Shown piece after piece: positions 1 through 8,866 of a DNA stretch of 64,000 bases. A program made the position numbers and the translations under genes. Source of the stretch: Haladaptatus halobius (GTDB lineage Archaea > Halobacteriota > Halobacteria > Halobacteriales > Haladaptataceae); contig NZ_CP085340.1 of NCBI RefSeq assembly GCF_020618475.1, positions 434,001 to 498,000 on the forward strand, written 5' to 3'. Below the pieces are notes generated by a model. The model ran no database searches. It was given only the letters and a program-made list of their open reading frames with translations, and was not told the DNA's origin. Numbering within the stretch: the stretch's first letter is position 1; the number at the start of each line of letters is the position of its first letter.

Positions 1-1
1 C

Positions 2-2089
2 GGATCGGCCTCGGAGTGGCGAAACAACGACGTGGCACAGACGTTCCACCCTCACACCTCCAGTATCAAGACCACGAACGGACAAGTCGCGGATTCGAGA
101 GTTCCGGTCTGGACCGAACCCGAGGCCGTGCAGGAGAACACGGGAAGCGGCACCGTCGATTACAGTAGCGGCAACATCCCCATGGTCGGGGTGGATGAGG
201 CCAACAACCTCGCGTACTTCGGCGGCGTCCCCATCAACGAGAGCTGGGAGTCCGACTCCGACGCGCTGGAACACTTCGTCTTCGTGACGAACCTCATTGA
301 CTACCTGAACGACAGCACCGACCCCTCGGGTCCGGTGTTGGTTGATGGCGGACACCACACCTTCAATCAGGACAACGCGATTTCAGGCGAGGACGTTGCC
401 TACTACCAGCGGTACCTCGAAGGTGTGGGCATCGAACTCCACAGCATCAACTCCTACGGCGACTCAACCGGCTACAGTCTGTCGGAGGCCCGGGCGCTCA
501 TCGCTTCCAGTAGTCCCGATGCGTGGACCAATTCGGAAATAAACGAAATGAACAACTTCATCAACAACGGCGGCGCGGTCATCCTGATGGGCTCCGGGAG
601 CGAAACTGCTAGCGAGCGGGCCACCCTCGACGACCTCGCGGCGGGCGTTGGGACCGACCTCCGGCTCAACTACGACGACGTCCGGGACGACACCAACAAC
701 GTCGGCAACCGAAAGCTCCTCAAGACGACGAACCTGAATACGACGGACTTCTCGCTGTGGAGCGCCTACGGCAGCAGTTCGGGCGGCGGCACCGACGAGT
801 CGGTCATCGAGTTTGGCACCGTCAACCAGTACCCCCACTCGACCCTAAACGACGAGTACGTAGACGTGATGAACACCGGGTCCGCCGATCAGGACATGAC
901 CGGCTGGACGCTTGAGAACGCCGACGGCGACACCTACTCGTTCCCCGACAACTTCACGCTGACTGCGGGCGGCACCGTCCGGGTCCACACCGGGAGCGGC
1001 ACCGACTCCAGCACCGACGGCGACCTCTACTGGGGCGCGTCGATGTTCCGATGGGACAACGACAGCGACACGGCATCCCTCTACGACGACACCGGCACGC
1101 TGGTTCGGGACGCCTCGTGGTCAGTCGACGACGTTATCATCCCGACCATCGACGCCGACAACGAGTGGGTTGATTTCAAGAACGTCAGCGCCGACAGCGT
1201 GGACATGACCGGCTGGACCGTCGAGGACGAGGCTGGTAACACCTACACCTTCCCTAGTGGCTTCAGCCTCGCGTCCGGCGACACGGTGCGGGTCCACACC
1301 GGAAGCGGCACCGACACGACCACCGACCTCTACTGGGGTCGCAGCTCGGGCGTCTGGAACAACGACGGCGACACCGCGTACCTCTACAATGCCAACGACA
1401 ACTTCGTGCAGAAGCGGACCTACCCTGCGCCGTACAGCGTCTCCGTCACGGACATGAGCCTCGACGGTTCGACCCTCAACGATGAGTGGGTTGACGTGAA
1501 GAACGACGGGTCGAGTCTCCTCGACATGTCCGGCTTCACGCTGGAGGACTCGGCGGGCTACACGTACAGCTTTCCCGACTCGTTCACGCTGGGCACAGGT
1601 GACACGGTGCGGGTTCACACCGGGAGCGGCACCGACACGACCACCGATCTCTACTGGGGTCGCGGCTCGGGCGTCTGGAACAATGACGGCGACACCGCCC
1701 ACGTCTACGACGACAACGAGGTGCTGGCCGAGAAGCAGGCCGCCAGCAACCTTGGCAGTAGTTGCGGTTCGAAGATTTGTGTCGGCCAGATCAGCGAGGA
1801 CGGTTCGACCCTCAACGACGAGTGGGTCGAGTTCGACAATACGAGTAGCTTAGATCAGGACATGACCGGCTGGTCGGTCGAGGACAGCGCGGGCCACCAC
1901 TACGACTTCCCGGATAACTACACCCTCACCTCGGGTGGCACGGTGCGACTCCACACCGGGAGCGGCACCGATTCCAGCACCGACGGCGACCTCTACTGGG
2001 GTTCGGGGTCGGCCATCTGGAACAACTCGGGCGACACGGTCTCCCTCTACGACTCCAGCGGCAACCTCCACACCAAGAAGTCCTACTGA
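2..2089 (+). CDS. Lamin-tail-domain surface protein, 5' end outside window
   Basis: The reading frame is open from base 2, so the true start lies upstream; a GTG at 32 is the first candidate inside the window but is probably internal. The N-terminal part (to about nt 760) contains a segment resembling a DUF4350/glutamine-amidotransferase-like fold (VLVDGGHHTF, then NNGGAVILMGSGS). It is followed by four tandem lamin-tail domains at roughly nt 800-1115, 1130-1420, 1436-1730 and 1780-2085. Each repeats the pattern STLNDEYVDV, DMTGWTLE, TVRVHTGSGTD and DLYWG. Lamin-tail domains in haloarchaea occur on secreted or surface proteins, often beside nucleases. The composition is very acidic and GC-rich, unlike the island that follows. 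No signal peptide is visible because the N-terminus is missing. Domain identity is confident; the molecular role is unknown. Confidence 0.8.
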   Translation, partial: GSASEWRNNDVAQTFHPHTSSIKTTNGQVADSRVPVWTEPEAVQENTGSGTVDYSSGNIPMVGVDEANNLAYFGGVPINESWESDSDALEHFVFVTNLIDYLNDSTDPSGPVLVDGGHHTFNQDNAISGEDVAYYQRYLEGVGIELHSINSYGDSTGYSLSEARALIASSSPDAWTNSEINEMNNFINNGGAVILMGSGSETASERATLDDLAAGVGTDLRLNYDDVRDDTNNVGNRKLLKTTNLNTTDFSLWSAYGSSSGGGTDESVIEFGTVNQYPHSTLNDEYVDVMNTGSADQDMTGWTLENADGDTYSFPDNFTLTAGGTVRVHTGSGTDSSTDGDLYWGASMFRWDNDSDTASLYDDTGTLVRDASWSVDDVIIPTIDADNEWVDFKNVSADSVDMTGWTVEDEAGNTYTFPSGFSLASGDTVRVHTGSGTDTTTDLYWGRSSGVWNNDGDTAYLYNANDNFVQKRTYPAPYSVSVTDMSLDGSTLNDEWVDVKNDGSSLLDMSGFTLEDSAGYTYSFPDSFTLGTGDTVRVHTGSGTDTTTDLYWGRGSGVWNNDGDTAHVYDDNEVLAEKQAASNLGSSCGSKICVGQISEDGSTLNDEWVEFDNTSSLDQDMTGWSVEDSAGHHYDFPDNYTLTSGGTVRLHTGSGTDSSTDGDLYWGSGSAIWNNSGDTVSLYDSSGNLHTKKSY

Positions 2090-2135
2090 GGCGGGCGTCC
2101 TCTTTTCTTTCCGGACGACTGGACTGTTTCTTTTC

Positions 2136-2289
2136 ATGGCGGCGCAACCGACAGGCGACCATGGAGTCAGATCAGGCCATAACCCCGTCGAACTGCTCCA
2201 GCAGCTCGGCCTCAAAGAGTACGAAGCGAAGTGTTTCGTCACCCTGACGCGGGTGCCAGAGGTGACAGCGAAGGACATCAGCGAACATT
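2136..2289 (+). pseudogene. TrmB-family regulator, N-terminal fragment
   Basis: A start at 2136 leads into NPVELLQQLGLKEYEAKCFV and then AKDIS, the first helices of the haloarchaeal TrmB winged-helix domain. Similarity stops near 2289, before the recognition helix (normally a VPRTRVYDA-like segment). The frame then continues as unrelated sequence into element A, whose first palindrome is at 2356. I infer truncation linked to insertion or recombination of element A. A small inverted repeat (8-bp arms at 2319-2326 and 2334-2341) lies between the break and the element. The product cannot work as a regulator. Confidence 0.65.
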
Positions 2290-2355
2290 CGTGGCTGGCG
2301 CCCCAGTTGAATTCACGGACATTCGCACCGTACGCGAATGTTAGTAGGAACAATC

Positions 2356-2552
2356 GATTACAACATTGTAATAGAGGGGGATCGCGAACGCGACCCCTCC
2401 GTTTCGCAGAAAATGACGCAGAAAAAGACGCACTCCACTGTAGCCAACACATTAGTACCACCATGTGTCACCGCCAAGGCGGTGTGAATCTCGTGTGGTG
2501 GTGCCGCCGAAATGGGGGTTCTCCGAACCCCCGTGATTACAACACTATAATC
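2356..2552. repeat. Element A structured segment between inverted palindromes
   Basis: The segment starts with GATTACAACATTGTAAT (2356-2372), a palindrome of ATTACAA arms, and ends with the related GATTACAACACTATAATC (2535-2552) in inverted orientation. The last palindrome overlaps the stop codon of the coiled-coil gene at 2551. Between them are three structures in order. Hairpin A (2374-2399) has the apex TCGCGAACGCGA. Stem B uses ACCACCA (2457-2463) and TGGTGGT (2496-2502) around the hairpin CACCGCCAAGGCGGTG (2469-2484). Hairpin C (2514-2532) has GGGGGTT/AACCCCC arms. The same order recurs at 23405-23591 and 44185-44410. It may act as DNA or as RNA; that is unknown. Confidence 0.75.
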
Positions 2553-3264
2553 AGCGCCCTCCGTTTCGTTCCGCGTTGGCTTCGTGGGCTCGCATCCACC
2601 CCGCTAGATCAGGATGGGCGAACGTGATCTCGATGTGATGGCCACCGACACCCATGGCGTCATCCACCGACAGCGTTCGAGACTCCTTGTAGCTCACGCC
2701 TGGGACACGTTCGGCCATCTCCTCCATCACCCGATAGCCGTCGTTCTTGTACGCACAGCCGTAGTGGGTCGCAACCTCCCGATAGCCCAATCGTGCAACC
2801 ATCACATCGTTCGTCTTGGCGACGTTCTTCGCGTGCTCAAGCACATTGAGATACTTGTCCTCGACTTGCTGACTCTCAGCGCGCTTCTCGCGGAAGTTGA
2901 CGAGTTCAGTGTTCTGTTCCGAACGCTGGACCGTCTCGAAGAGTTGCCGCCCTGCATTCGAGGCTTCTGCAACGAGATTCGGCGAGTCATCGTCGACGCT
3001 TTCTTCAGTCTTGTAATCCCGCACGAGATTGATGAGCCGAGACACTGACGCTCGCACCTGACTGTTTTTCTCTTCTGCGTCGGTGAGATCGTTGATGTCT
3101 GCTTGGATGGTCTCGGTCGTCTCTGTAAGACTACTGAGCTGCTGTCGGTTCTCGGCACTCGCTTTCGCCACGTCCTTGCGATAGTGTTCAAGCTCATCGA
3201 CTCGCTCTTCGAGTTCAACGACACAGTTGGCGAATGTCAAATGTATTCGGAAAGGTCGCTTCAT
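2551..3264 (-). CDS. Coiled-coil DNA-binding-like protein of element A, probably 5'-truncated
   Basis: This 237-residue product has a long N-terminal coiled coil (VVELEERVDELE, then heptad-rich sequence to about residue 75). A C-terminal domain follows with GYREVATHYGCAYKNDGY and ends near the conserved VGGHHIEI. It is about 85% identical by eye to the product of the broken gene at 23590-24401. Compared with that copy and with the 320-residue relative at 44395-45357, the first 45 or so residues (a MSNTT start and a DLAKHVQTLTDRIDDLE coil) are missing. They are replaced by the unrelated MKRPFRIHLTFAN, so the gene is probably 5'-truncated and uses a chance start. The stop codon lies inside the right palindrome. 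No family function is known to me; a winged-helix-like role is inferred. Confidence 0.6.
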   Translation of the reverse strand: MKRPFRIHLTFANCVVELEERVDELEHYRKDVAKASAENRQQLSSLTETTETIQADINDLTDAEEKNSQVRASVSRLINLVRDYKTEESVDDDSPNLVAEASNAGRQLFETVQRSEQNTELVNFREKRAESQQVEDKYLNVLEHAKNVAKTNDVMVARLGYREVATHYGCAYKNDGYRVMEEMAERVPGVSYKESRTLSVDDAMGVGGHHIEITFAHPDLAGWMRAHEANAERNGGR

Positions 3265-3342
3265 GAATTCTTTCGATGACCTAAAGCGGATTCGTACCTG
3301 GACAGATACTCTTAATAGAGCATTGATCTCATCAGTCAGTGA

Positions 3343-5130
3343 TTAGCCCTCCCAATTTCGGTTGTCTGCGTACGCCTCATACGCTGTTCCTAATACTATC
3401 CGAAGTGAATCACGGAGTTTCGATGGTTCCACTCCATAATTTTGTTGTGCAGCTTCGAAGGACACGAAGTCAGCCGCAACGTCCTGGGCAATAGCTACTA
3501 TATCTCGGTTGGCCGGATCGCCGTACCCGCCACCGCCGCCCATACCCACTTCAACACGGTCCCCAGTATCGAGTTTGATATTCCAAGTGGTGCCCAAAGT
3601 CTCGTGGTAATCTGCAGTGCGAACGCATTCAGTAGTCGCACCAACCCCGGGACCGCCATTGCGGACACCCCAGGAACCATTCGTAATCCGACCGGTGTAC
3701 CCGGTCCCGCTGACCGGCCCATGGACGATCTCGAATACGCGCCGGACACCGAGACCACCGCGGAATTCACCGATACCACCGCTGTCAGTGCGGAGTTGAT
3801 ATTCGGAAACTCTGAGCCAAGGATGATCCTGCTCGATAGCTTCGACTGGGATATTCATCTCGTTCTCTAAGGGATTCGTAGTCGCAGGAGCACCGTCGCC
3901 GCCAGCAAATCCACCCCATCCTCCACCCGGGAGATCCATGAACACCTCGGTAGTGTCGTCAAATTGCTTGGCGAATACGATAGGAGTAGTACTGTTAAAT
4001 GCACTTGCGGGGACAATATCAGGTGCGATGACTGCGAGCGCCTGAAGAACAGCATCGAAGACCCGACAGCAGGTTTTCATCCGAGCACGGGTGGCCGTCG
4101 GTTCGGACGGATTCACGAGCGTTCCCTCCGGGATGTCTATGTGGATCGGTCGATAGATTCCTGAACTAACTGGAAGGTCTGAGCCGCCAATCGCTGCTAA
4201 TACCGCAAAGTAGGCTGCAGAATAAGTTGACGCGATCGGGGAGTTAATATAACCTGCGACTTCAGAGGCAGTCCCATCGAAGTCAACAGTGATGTCATCA
4301 TGGTTAATCGTAACCTCGACGTGGACAGTTGTGTCTGCTTCAGCAACGGCTGGCGGTTCGTCAATCTCGACCGTCTCTGTACCTGTTGCAGTTGCGTTTG
4401 GTAAGCTCACGAGACGTGAACGCATGAAGCGTTCTGCGTAGGCATCGAGCTCATTCAGGGCAGTTGCGTAGATGTCCGTCCCGTACTTGGTTGCTATCTC
4501 TCGCAACCGTTCGACGCCTCTGCGGTTTGCGGAAAGCTGTGCCTTGAAGTCTCCAATGACGTATTCTGATGCGCGAACGTTCGTAGCTAAAATATCGAGG
4601 AACACATCGTAGGCCTCTGTGTCAGTGGTGAGCCTGAGCGGGCGGAATCTGAATCCTTCACCATACGTTGTGGCGACCTCCGGGTTTAGACTTGCCGCGC
4701 CACCACCGCCCATATCAATGTGATGTGCAATGCTTCCCGCGAAACCGATGCGTTCGTCGTCGATGAAAACCGGCTGGAACGCGATAATATCCATTATGTG
4801 CTGTCCACCGTGATACGGATCGTTGAAAAGGAGGATTTCATCCTCCTCCAGATCATTGGCAAGTTCCGAGTTCTCACTGAGGGCGTAGGGCATGGATCCT
4901 AAATGCATCGGGATATGTTCTGCTTGCGCAACCAGGCCGCCTTCTGGGCCGAACAATGCTGTCGAGCAGTCGCGCGCCTCGCGAATAACTGAAGAGTACG
5001 CCGTCCGAAGCAGCGTTTCGCCCATCTCCTCAGCGGCACTCGCAAGTGAATTGCGAATGATTTCGAGCGTGACTGGATCGATTGTAGTCGAATCCGAATC
5101 TGACGATGAGGCGGATCCATCTTCAGACAT
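3343..5130 (-). CDS. hyuB: Hydantoinase B / N-methylhydantoinase beta subunit
   Basis: This is a 595-residue protein of the HyuB/acetophenone-acetone carboxylase B family. It starts DPVTLEIIRNSLASAAEEMG and carries family hallmarks such as HIPMHLGSMP, LFNDPYHGG, HHIDMGG and MKTCCRVFDA. With HyuA it forms an ATP-dependent 5-oxoprolinase/hydantoinase-type enzyme that opens cyclic amides (hydantoins or 5-oxoproline) in the cytoplasm. I chose the ATG at 5130 because a GGAGGGTG ribosome-binding sequence lies 6 bases before it; a GTG at 5139 would sit in that sequence. The start overlaps the hyuA stop (ATGTCTGA), so the two are translationally coupled. The length is normal for the family. The exact substrate cannot be read from sequence. 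Confidence 0.9.
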   Translation of the reverse strand: MSEDGSASSSDSDSTTIDPVTLEIIRNSLASAAEEMGETLLRTAYSSVIREARDCSTALFGPEGGLVAQAEHIPMHLGSMPYALSENSELANDLEEDEILLFNDPYHGGQHIMDIIAFQPVFIDDERIGFAGSIAHHIDMGGGGAASLNPEVATTYGEGFRFRPLRLTTDTEAYDVFLDILATNVRASEYVIGDFKAQLSANRRGVERLREIATKYGTDIYATALNELDAYAERFMRSRLVSLPNATATGTETVEIDEPPAVAEADTTVHVEVTINHDDITVDFDGTASEVAGYINSPIASTYSAAYFAVLAAIGGSDLPVSSGIYRPIHIDIPEGTLVNPSEPTATRARMKTCCRVFDAVLQALAVIAPDIVPASAFNSTTPIVFAKQFDDTTEVFMDLPGGGWGGFAGGDGAPATTNPLENEMNIPVEAIEQDHPWLRVSEYQLRTDSGGIGEFRGGLGVRRVFEIVHGPVSGTGYTGRITNGSWGVRNGGPGVGATTECVRTADYHETLGTTWNIKLDTGDRVEVGMGGGGGYGDPANRDIVAIAQDVAADFVSFEAAQQNYGVEPSKLRDSLRIVLGTAYEAYADNRNWEG

Positions 5131-7135
5131 GATTATCACCCTCCTTGGGTTCGATGACTAGATTGTGTGCAGTGTCGACACTGAGTTTCTGGTTTGGAAA
5201 TACAACTGCGGTACTGTCGGCCATCTGAACAAGAGCTGGTCCGTCGGTTTCGAAGCCTGGCGGTAGAGATGTGCGCTGATACATCCCGGCATCGTGCATT
5301 TCGTTATCGAGATATACCGCTCTCGTTTCCGGATTTGGTGTCCCATCGGTTCTCCAGTCAATGTTCGGTACCTCGGTTGGGACTGAGATACCGACTCTAA
5401 ACGTAACGAGTTCGAGTTCACTGTCCATGACGAAGCCGTACTTCTCTTCGTGTCGAGTCCGGAATCGAGTCGATAGATCCTCGAGACCCGAGTCGTCCAT
5501 TTCGTCGATGACAACACGCAACTCATGTGCTTGCCCGGCAAATCGAACGTCAACCGATCGCTCTATCGATACCCCTGCCGGAAGGGAGAGTCCTGTACGA
5601 ATCTTCTCCTCGAGTGTCGCAAACAGGGTCTTTAACTCGTCTGATGAGATCGCAGAAAGCGACGTAATATCGGTCCGGCTGGCAGTACGGCGAACGTCGG
5701 AATAGAGCAGCCCAATGGCCGATAGGATCCCCGGTTGCGGCGGGATAATAACTCGTTCCATGTCGAGTTCACGTGCGAGATATGGCGCGTGTAATGGACC
5801 TGCCCCGCCGAATGCAACTAAGCCGAATCCACGCGGGTCGATACCTTCTTTAACGCTGATTACACGAGCGCTTTCGACCATGTTCATGTTGATTAACTCG
5901 TAGATTGAATGAGCTGTTTCAATTGGTTGCTGATCGAGTTGATCTGCAAGGCTTTTGACCGCTGCTTCGGCCGCCGCAACGTTCAGCTCGATTGCCCCTT
6001 CGCCCAATTTCACATCTGGGTTCATCAGACCTAACAAGAGATTTGCGTCTGTTACCGTGGGTTCGGTGCCACCTCGCCCATAACAAGCAGGACCGGGATT
6101 GGCTCCTGCAGACCGAGGGCCAACCTTCAGTAGTCCTCCCTCATCGAGATAAGCGATCGAACCGCCTCCGGCACCGATGGTACGTATGTTGTACATCGGC
6201 ACAGAGACCGATTGTTCACCAATGTCTCCTTCTGTTGTTATCTCGGGTGTACCACCACGGACAAGACTCATATCGGCACTTGTTCCGCCCATGTCGAAGG
6301 TGAGTACATCATCGGAACCAGATCGTTGCGCACTGTCCAATGCCGCTACGACTCCTGCTGCAGGACCTGAAACGCCGAGATTGACGGGTAACTCCGAAGC
6401 TTCATCGGCTGGTACGACGCCACCATCCGATCGCATCACGAGTACTTGGTCGGTTTCACACTTCGCGTCGATTTCGTCGGTAAGGCGTTCGAGATACGCT
6501 TCTGCGACGGGACGAGTATATGCGTTGAGAGAAGTGGTATTCGTACGCTCGTACTCTCGAAACACAGGGAGAACTGCGCTCGAAATCGAAATCGGGACAT
6601 CTAGGTGTTCGCGAAGACGGATAGCGGCTTGGCGTTCGTGTTCGTCGTTCACATAGGCATGCAGAAAGCAGACTGCGACCGATTCCACATCAGTGTCTGA
6701 AATGAGAGTGGCGATGGTGTCGAGTTCGTCCATATTCAACGGTTCGATAACTTCGCCGGTCGGTCCGATCCGCTCTGGTACTCCGAAGCACCGATGGCGA
6801 GAGACAAGTGGTTCCTGTCGTTGATATCGAAGATCGTAGATGTCATCGCGATCCTGCCGATCGATGACGAGAATGTCTTCAAATCCCGCAGTAGTGATCA
6901 AAGCAGTTGTTGCTCCAGTTCGCTCTAAAATTGCATTCGTAACGACGGTTGTGCCATGAGAGACGCGAGCAGCCTCAGCGATTCCGCTCGTCTCGAAGGC
7001 GTTACTGACGGCTCGCTCAGGTGCATCCGAAACGGATGGCGTCTTGACGACCGTATAGATGCCCGTCGCCGGATCGACCGCGATGAAGTCGGTGAAGGTT
7101 CCACCGATATCTACGCCTATGTGGTTTGATTCCAT
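5123..7135 (-). CDS. hyuA: Hydantoinase A / 5-oxoprolinase alpha subunit
   Basis: A 670-residue HyuA-family protein with the N-terminal ATPase-fold motif GVDIGGTFTDF (residues 7-17). It also has the family signatures SHGTTVVTNAILER, FDMGGTSADMS and GAGGGSIAYLDEGG and a normal C-terminal domain. It is the ATP-binding subunit that pairs with HyuB for ATP-dependent hydrolysis of a cyclic amide. ATG 7135 is preferred over the in-frame GTG at 7144 because the MESNHIGVDIGG N-terminus matches the usual short leader. hyuA-hyuB lie divergently from a carbamoylase-type M20 hydrolase at 7320. That is the classic hydantoin pathway arrangement: hydantoin to N-carbamoyl amino acid to amino acid. The 184-bp divergent gap should hold both promoters. 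Confidence 0.92.
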   Translation of the reverse strand: MESNHIGVDIGGTFTDFIAVDPATGIYTVVKTPSVSDAPERAVSNAFETSGIAEAARVSHGTTVVTNAILERTGATTALITTAGFEDILVIDRQDRDDIYDLRYQRQEPLVSRHRCFGVPERIGPTGEVIEPLNMDELDTIATLISDTDVESVAVCFLHAYVNDEHERQAAIRLREHLDVPISISSAVLPVFREYERTNTTSLNAYTRPVAEAYLERLTDEIDAKCETDQVLVMRSDGGVVPADEASELPVNLGVSGPAAGVVAALDSAQRSGSDDVLTFDMGGTSADMSLVRGGTPEITTEGDIGEQSVSVPMYNIRTIGAGGGSIAYLDEGGLLKVGPRSAGANPGPACYGRGGTEPTVTDANLLLGLMNPDVKLGEGAIELNVAAAEAAVKSLADQLDQQPIETAHSIYELINMNMVESARVISVKEGIDPRGFGLVAFGGAGPLHAPYLARELDMERVIIPPQPGILSAIGLLYSDVRRTASRTDITSLSAISSDELKTLFATLEEKIRTGLSLPAGVSIERSVDVRFAGQAHELRVVIDEMDDSGLEDLSTRFRTRHEEKYGFVMDSELELVTFRVGISVPTEVPNIDWRTDGTPNPETRAVYLDNEMHDAGMYQRTSLPPGFETDGPALVQMADSTAVVFPNQKLSVDTAHNLVIEPKEGDNHV

Positions 7136-7319
7136 AGGGCACACACCACACCATCAATAGAAAATCCTTCGTCCCGATTCAGTAGGTTGATCACTAACCG
7201 TAATGTCTCTGGGCGAAGTCGTTCTCATGGGGATCATACATCCTGTCAGTCGTCCTTTCTATCCCGTGCTCAGTAACGATACGACGGGAGTTAAGAGCGT
7301 CCCCCGCGGTGAAATAGTC

Positions 7320-8546
7320 ATGCTAACAATAGACGAGGAACGCTTCCAGGAATCGTTCGAGACGTATTCGGCGATCGGTTCGACGAATAATAACGGTCTT
7401 CACAGACTAGCACTCACAGATGAGGACAAGCATGTTCGCGATCAATTCGTCGCAGATCTTGAATCGCTCGGGGTAGACATTCGTATCGACCAAATAGGAA
7501 ATATCTTCGCTAGACGAGACGGACAAAATCAAGATATAGCTCCCATCCTCATTGGCTCTCATCTTGACTCACAACCTTACGGCGGCCGTTATGACGGCCA
7601 GCTCGGTGTCCTTACGGCCCTAGAAACACTTCGAACCCTCGAGGATGAAGGCATCGAGACAAAGCGGCCAATCGAAATCGTGAACTGGACGAACGAGGAG
7701 GGATCGCGCTTCCAACATGCCATGCTTGGAAGTGCCGTCTTTATCGAGAAGACTGATCTCAGTGAGGCGCTCGACTTGACCGATGTCGAAGGGAACCGCC
7801 TTGGCGATGAACTTACTCGCATCGGATACGCCGGCACTGACGCTGTCGAACCGTTTGATATACACGCATATCTCGAACTTCATATTGAACAGGGACCAAT
7901 ATTGGAAGAGCACGGGAACGCTATCGGCGTCGTTGATGGCGTGTTTGGCATCACATGGCTTCGAGCAACAATTCACGGTGAGACAGATCACGCTGGCCCG
8001 ACACCGATGCATACCCGGCGTGATGCGATGGCTACAGCTGCAGACGCTATCAGCGAGATCAATCGTTTGCCCAACCGACTTTCCGCCGATGCAGTCTCGA
8101 CAGTCGGTGAACTTCGAGTCGAACCCGACTCAATCAACGTCATTCCCGACGTCGTTGAGTTCACAGTTGACCTTCGCTCCTATGACGACGATGTTGTCGC
8201 TGAAGCCATTGAACGGACAGAAGCAGAGATCGTCGCCGCATGCAACCGTCACGGGACGACGTACGAACTCGAGGAGATCTGGAAGACACGCCACACCGAG
8301 TTCTCTCCTCGGGTTCGTGATGCCATCGCCGACACTGCGGAATCTCTTGACGTCACGTACGAATCCATCGTAAGCGGTGCTGGGCACGACGCGACGAACG
8401 TCAACCAAGCTTTTCCCGCGGGCATGTTCTTTGTCCCGTCGGTCGACGGGAAAACACACAACGAAGCCGAATACACCGCGTGGGGAGACTGCGTCACGGG
8501 GGCAAACGTCTATGCGAACGCGATACTGGCACTGGCTGGAAGATAA
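7320..8546 (+). CDS. M20 Zn-dependent N-carbamoyl-L-amino-acid hydrolase / allantoate amidohydrolase type
   Basis: The product is 408 residues, normal for the HyuC/AmaB group of peptidase family M20. Metal-site motifs are present in order: GSHLDSQPYGGRYDG near residue 80, NEEGSRF near 125, ELHIEQGP near 187 and a distal THNEAEY near 380. The inserted dimerisation domain (DHAGPTPM, NVIPDVVEFTVDLRS) is also present. It would hydrolyse the carbamoyl or ureido group of an N-carbamoyl amino acid, the product of the neighbouring hydantoinase. ATG 7320 is preferred over upstream in-frame starts (7203) because MLTIDEERF matches the family N-terminus. A truncated paralogue lies at 25428-26120. The L versus D specificity is not decidable from sequence. 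Confidence 0.88.
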   Translation: MLTIDEERFQESFETYSAIGSTNNNGLHRLALTDEDKHVRDQFVADLESLGVDIRIDQIGNIFARRDGQNQDIAPILIGSHLDSQPYGGRYDGQLGVLTALETLRTLEDEGIETKRPIEIVNWTNEEGSRFQHAMLGSAVFIEKTDLSEALDLTDVEGNRLGDELTRIGYAGTDAVEPFDIHAYLELHIEQGPILEEHGNAIGVVDGVFGITWLRATIHGETDHAGPTPMHTRRDAMATAADAISEINRLPNRLSADAVSTVGELRVEPDSINVIPDVVEFTVDLRSYDDDVVAEAIERTEAEIVAACNRHGTTYELEEIWKTRHTEFSPRVRDAIADTAESLDVTYESIVSGAGHDATNVNQAFPAGMFFVPSVDGKTHNEAEYTAWGDCVTGANVYANAILALAGR

Positions 8547-8787
8547 TTGAGTAGTGTGTCGAGAAATGTAGTTAACTCGTTACTGAGTGGCGCTGGGCAG
8601 TATAGTTAGTTCATGATCAAATATGTGGGTATTATGACTTTAATTCCAGTATCAACGCAGAGCTTTACTTGTCTTAGTTAACAACAGGAGTACTCTTTGT
8701 GATGTCAGTATCTTCGTCTGCGAATGTAGCTTGCTCCATTCGTACTCCTTATCTCAATAGCCTTCCGTCCACGGAACTACACTGTGT

Positions 8788-8829
8788 AAAGAGTGCGTTC
8801 TCTCATGCCGTACGGCATGAGCACTCTTT
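8788..8829. promoter_or_regulatory. Nested inverted repeat upstream of the luciferase-like gene
   Basis: A perfect 20-bp palindrome, CTCATGCCGTACGGCATGAG (8802-8821), is nested inside outer arms AAAGAGTGC (8788-8796) and GCACTCTTT (8821-8829). Another ACTCTTTG copy occurs in the gap upstream, near 8692. It lies about 40 bp before the ATG at 8867, so an operator is the simplest reading. A terminator is less likely because no T-run follows. Confidence 0.5.
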
Positions 8830-8840
8830 GAGATAGACTT

Positions 8841-8860
8841 AGGTATGAATCAGTATACCT
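8841..8860. promoter_or_regulatory. Inverted repeat just before the luciferase-like gene
   Basis: The arms AGGTAT and ATACCT flank an 8-bp centre, ending 6 bp before the ATG at 8867. This is where a repressor would block a promoter or a nearly leaderless start. It is visible in sequence; a binding role is inferred. Confidence 0.35.
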
Positions 8861-8866
8861 ATCGCT

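Noticed and set aside
1121..1702. Long minus-strand open frame opposite the lamin-tail repeats
   Set aside because: It mirrors GC-rich codons of the real gene, and its composition repeats with the LTD repeats; it is a shadow frame.
2360..2560. Could be a CRISPR repeat or leader
   Set aside because: Only two palindromes and no spacer-repeat periodicity; the palindromes are inverted, not directly repeated.
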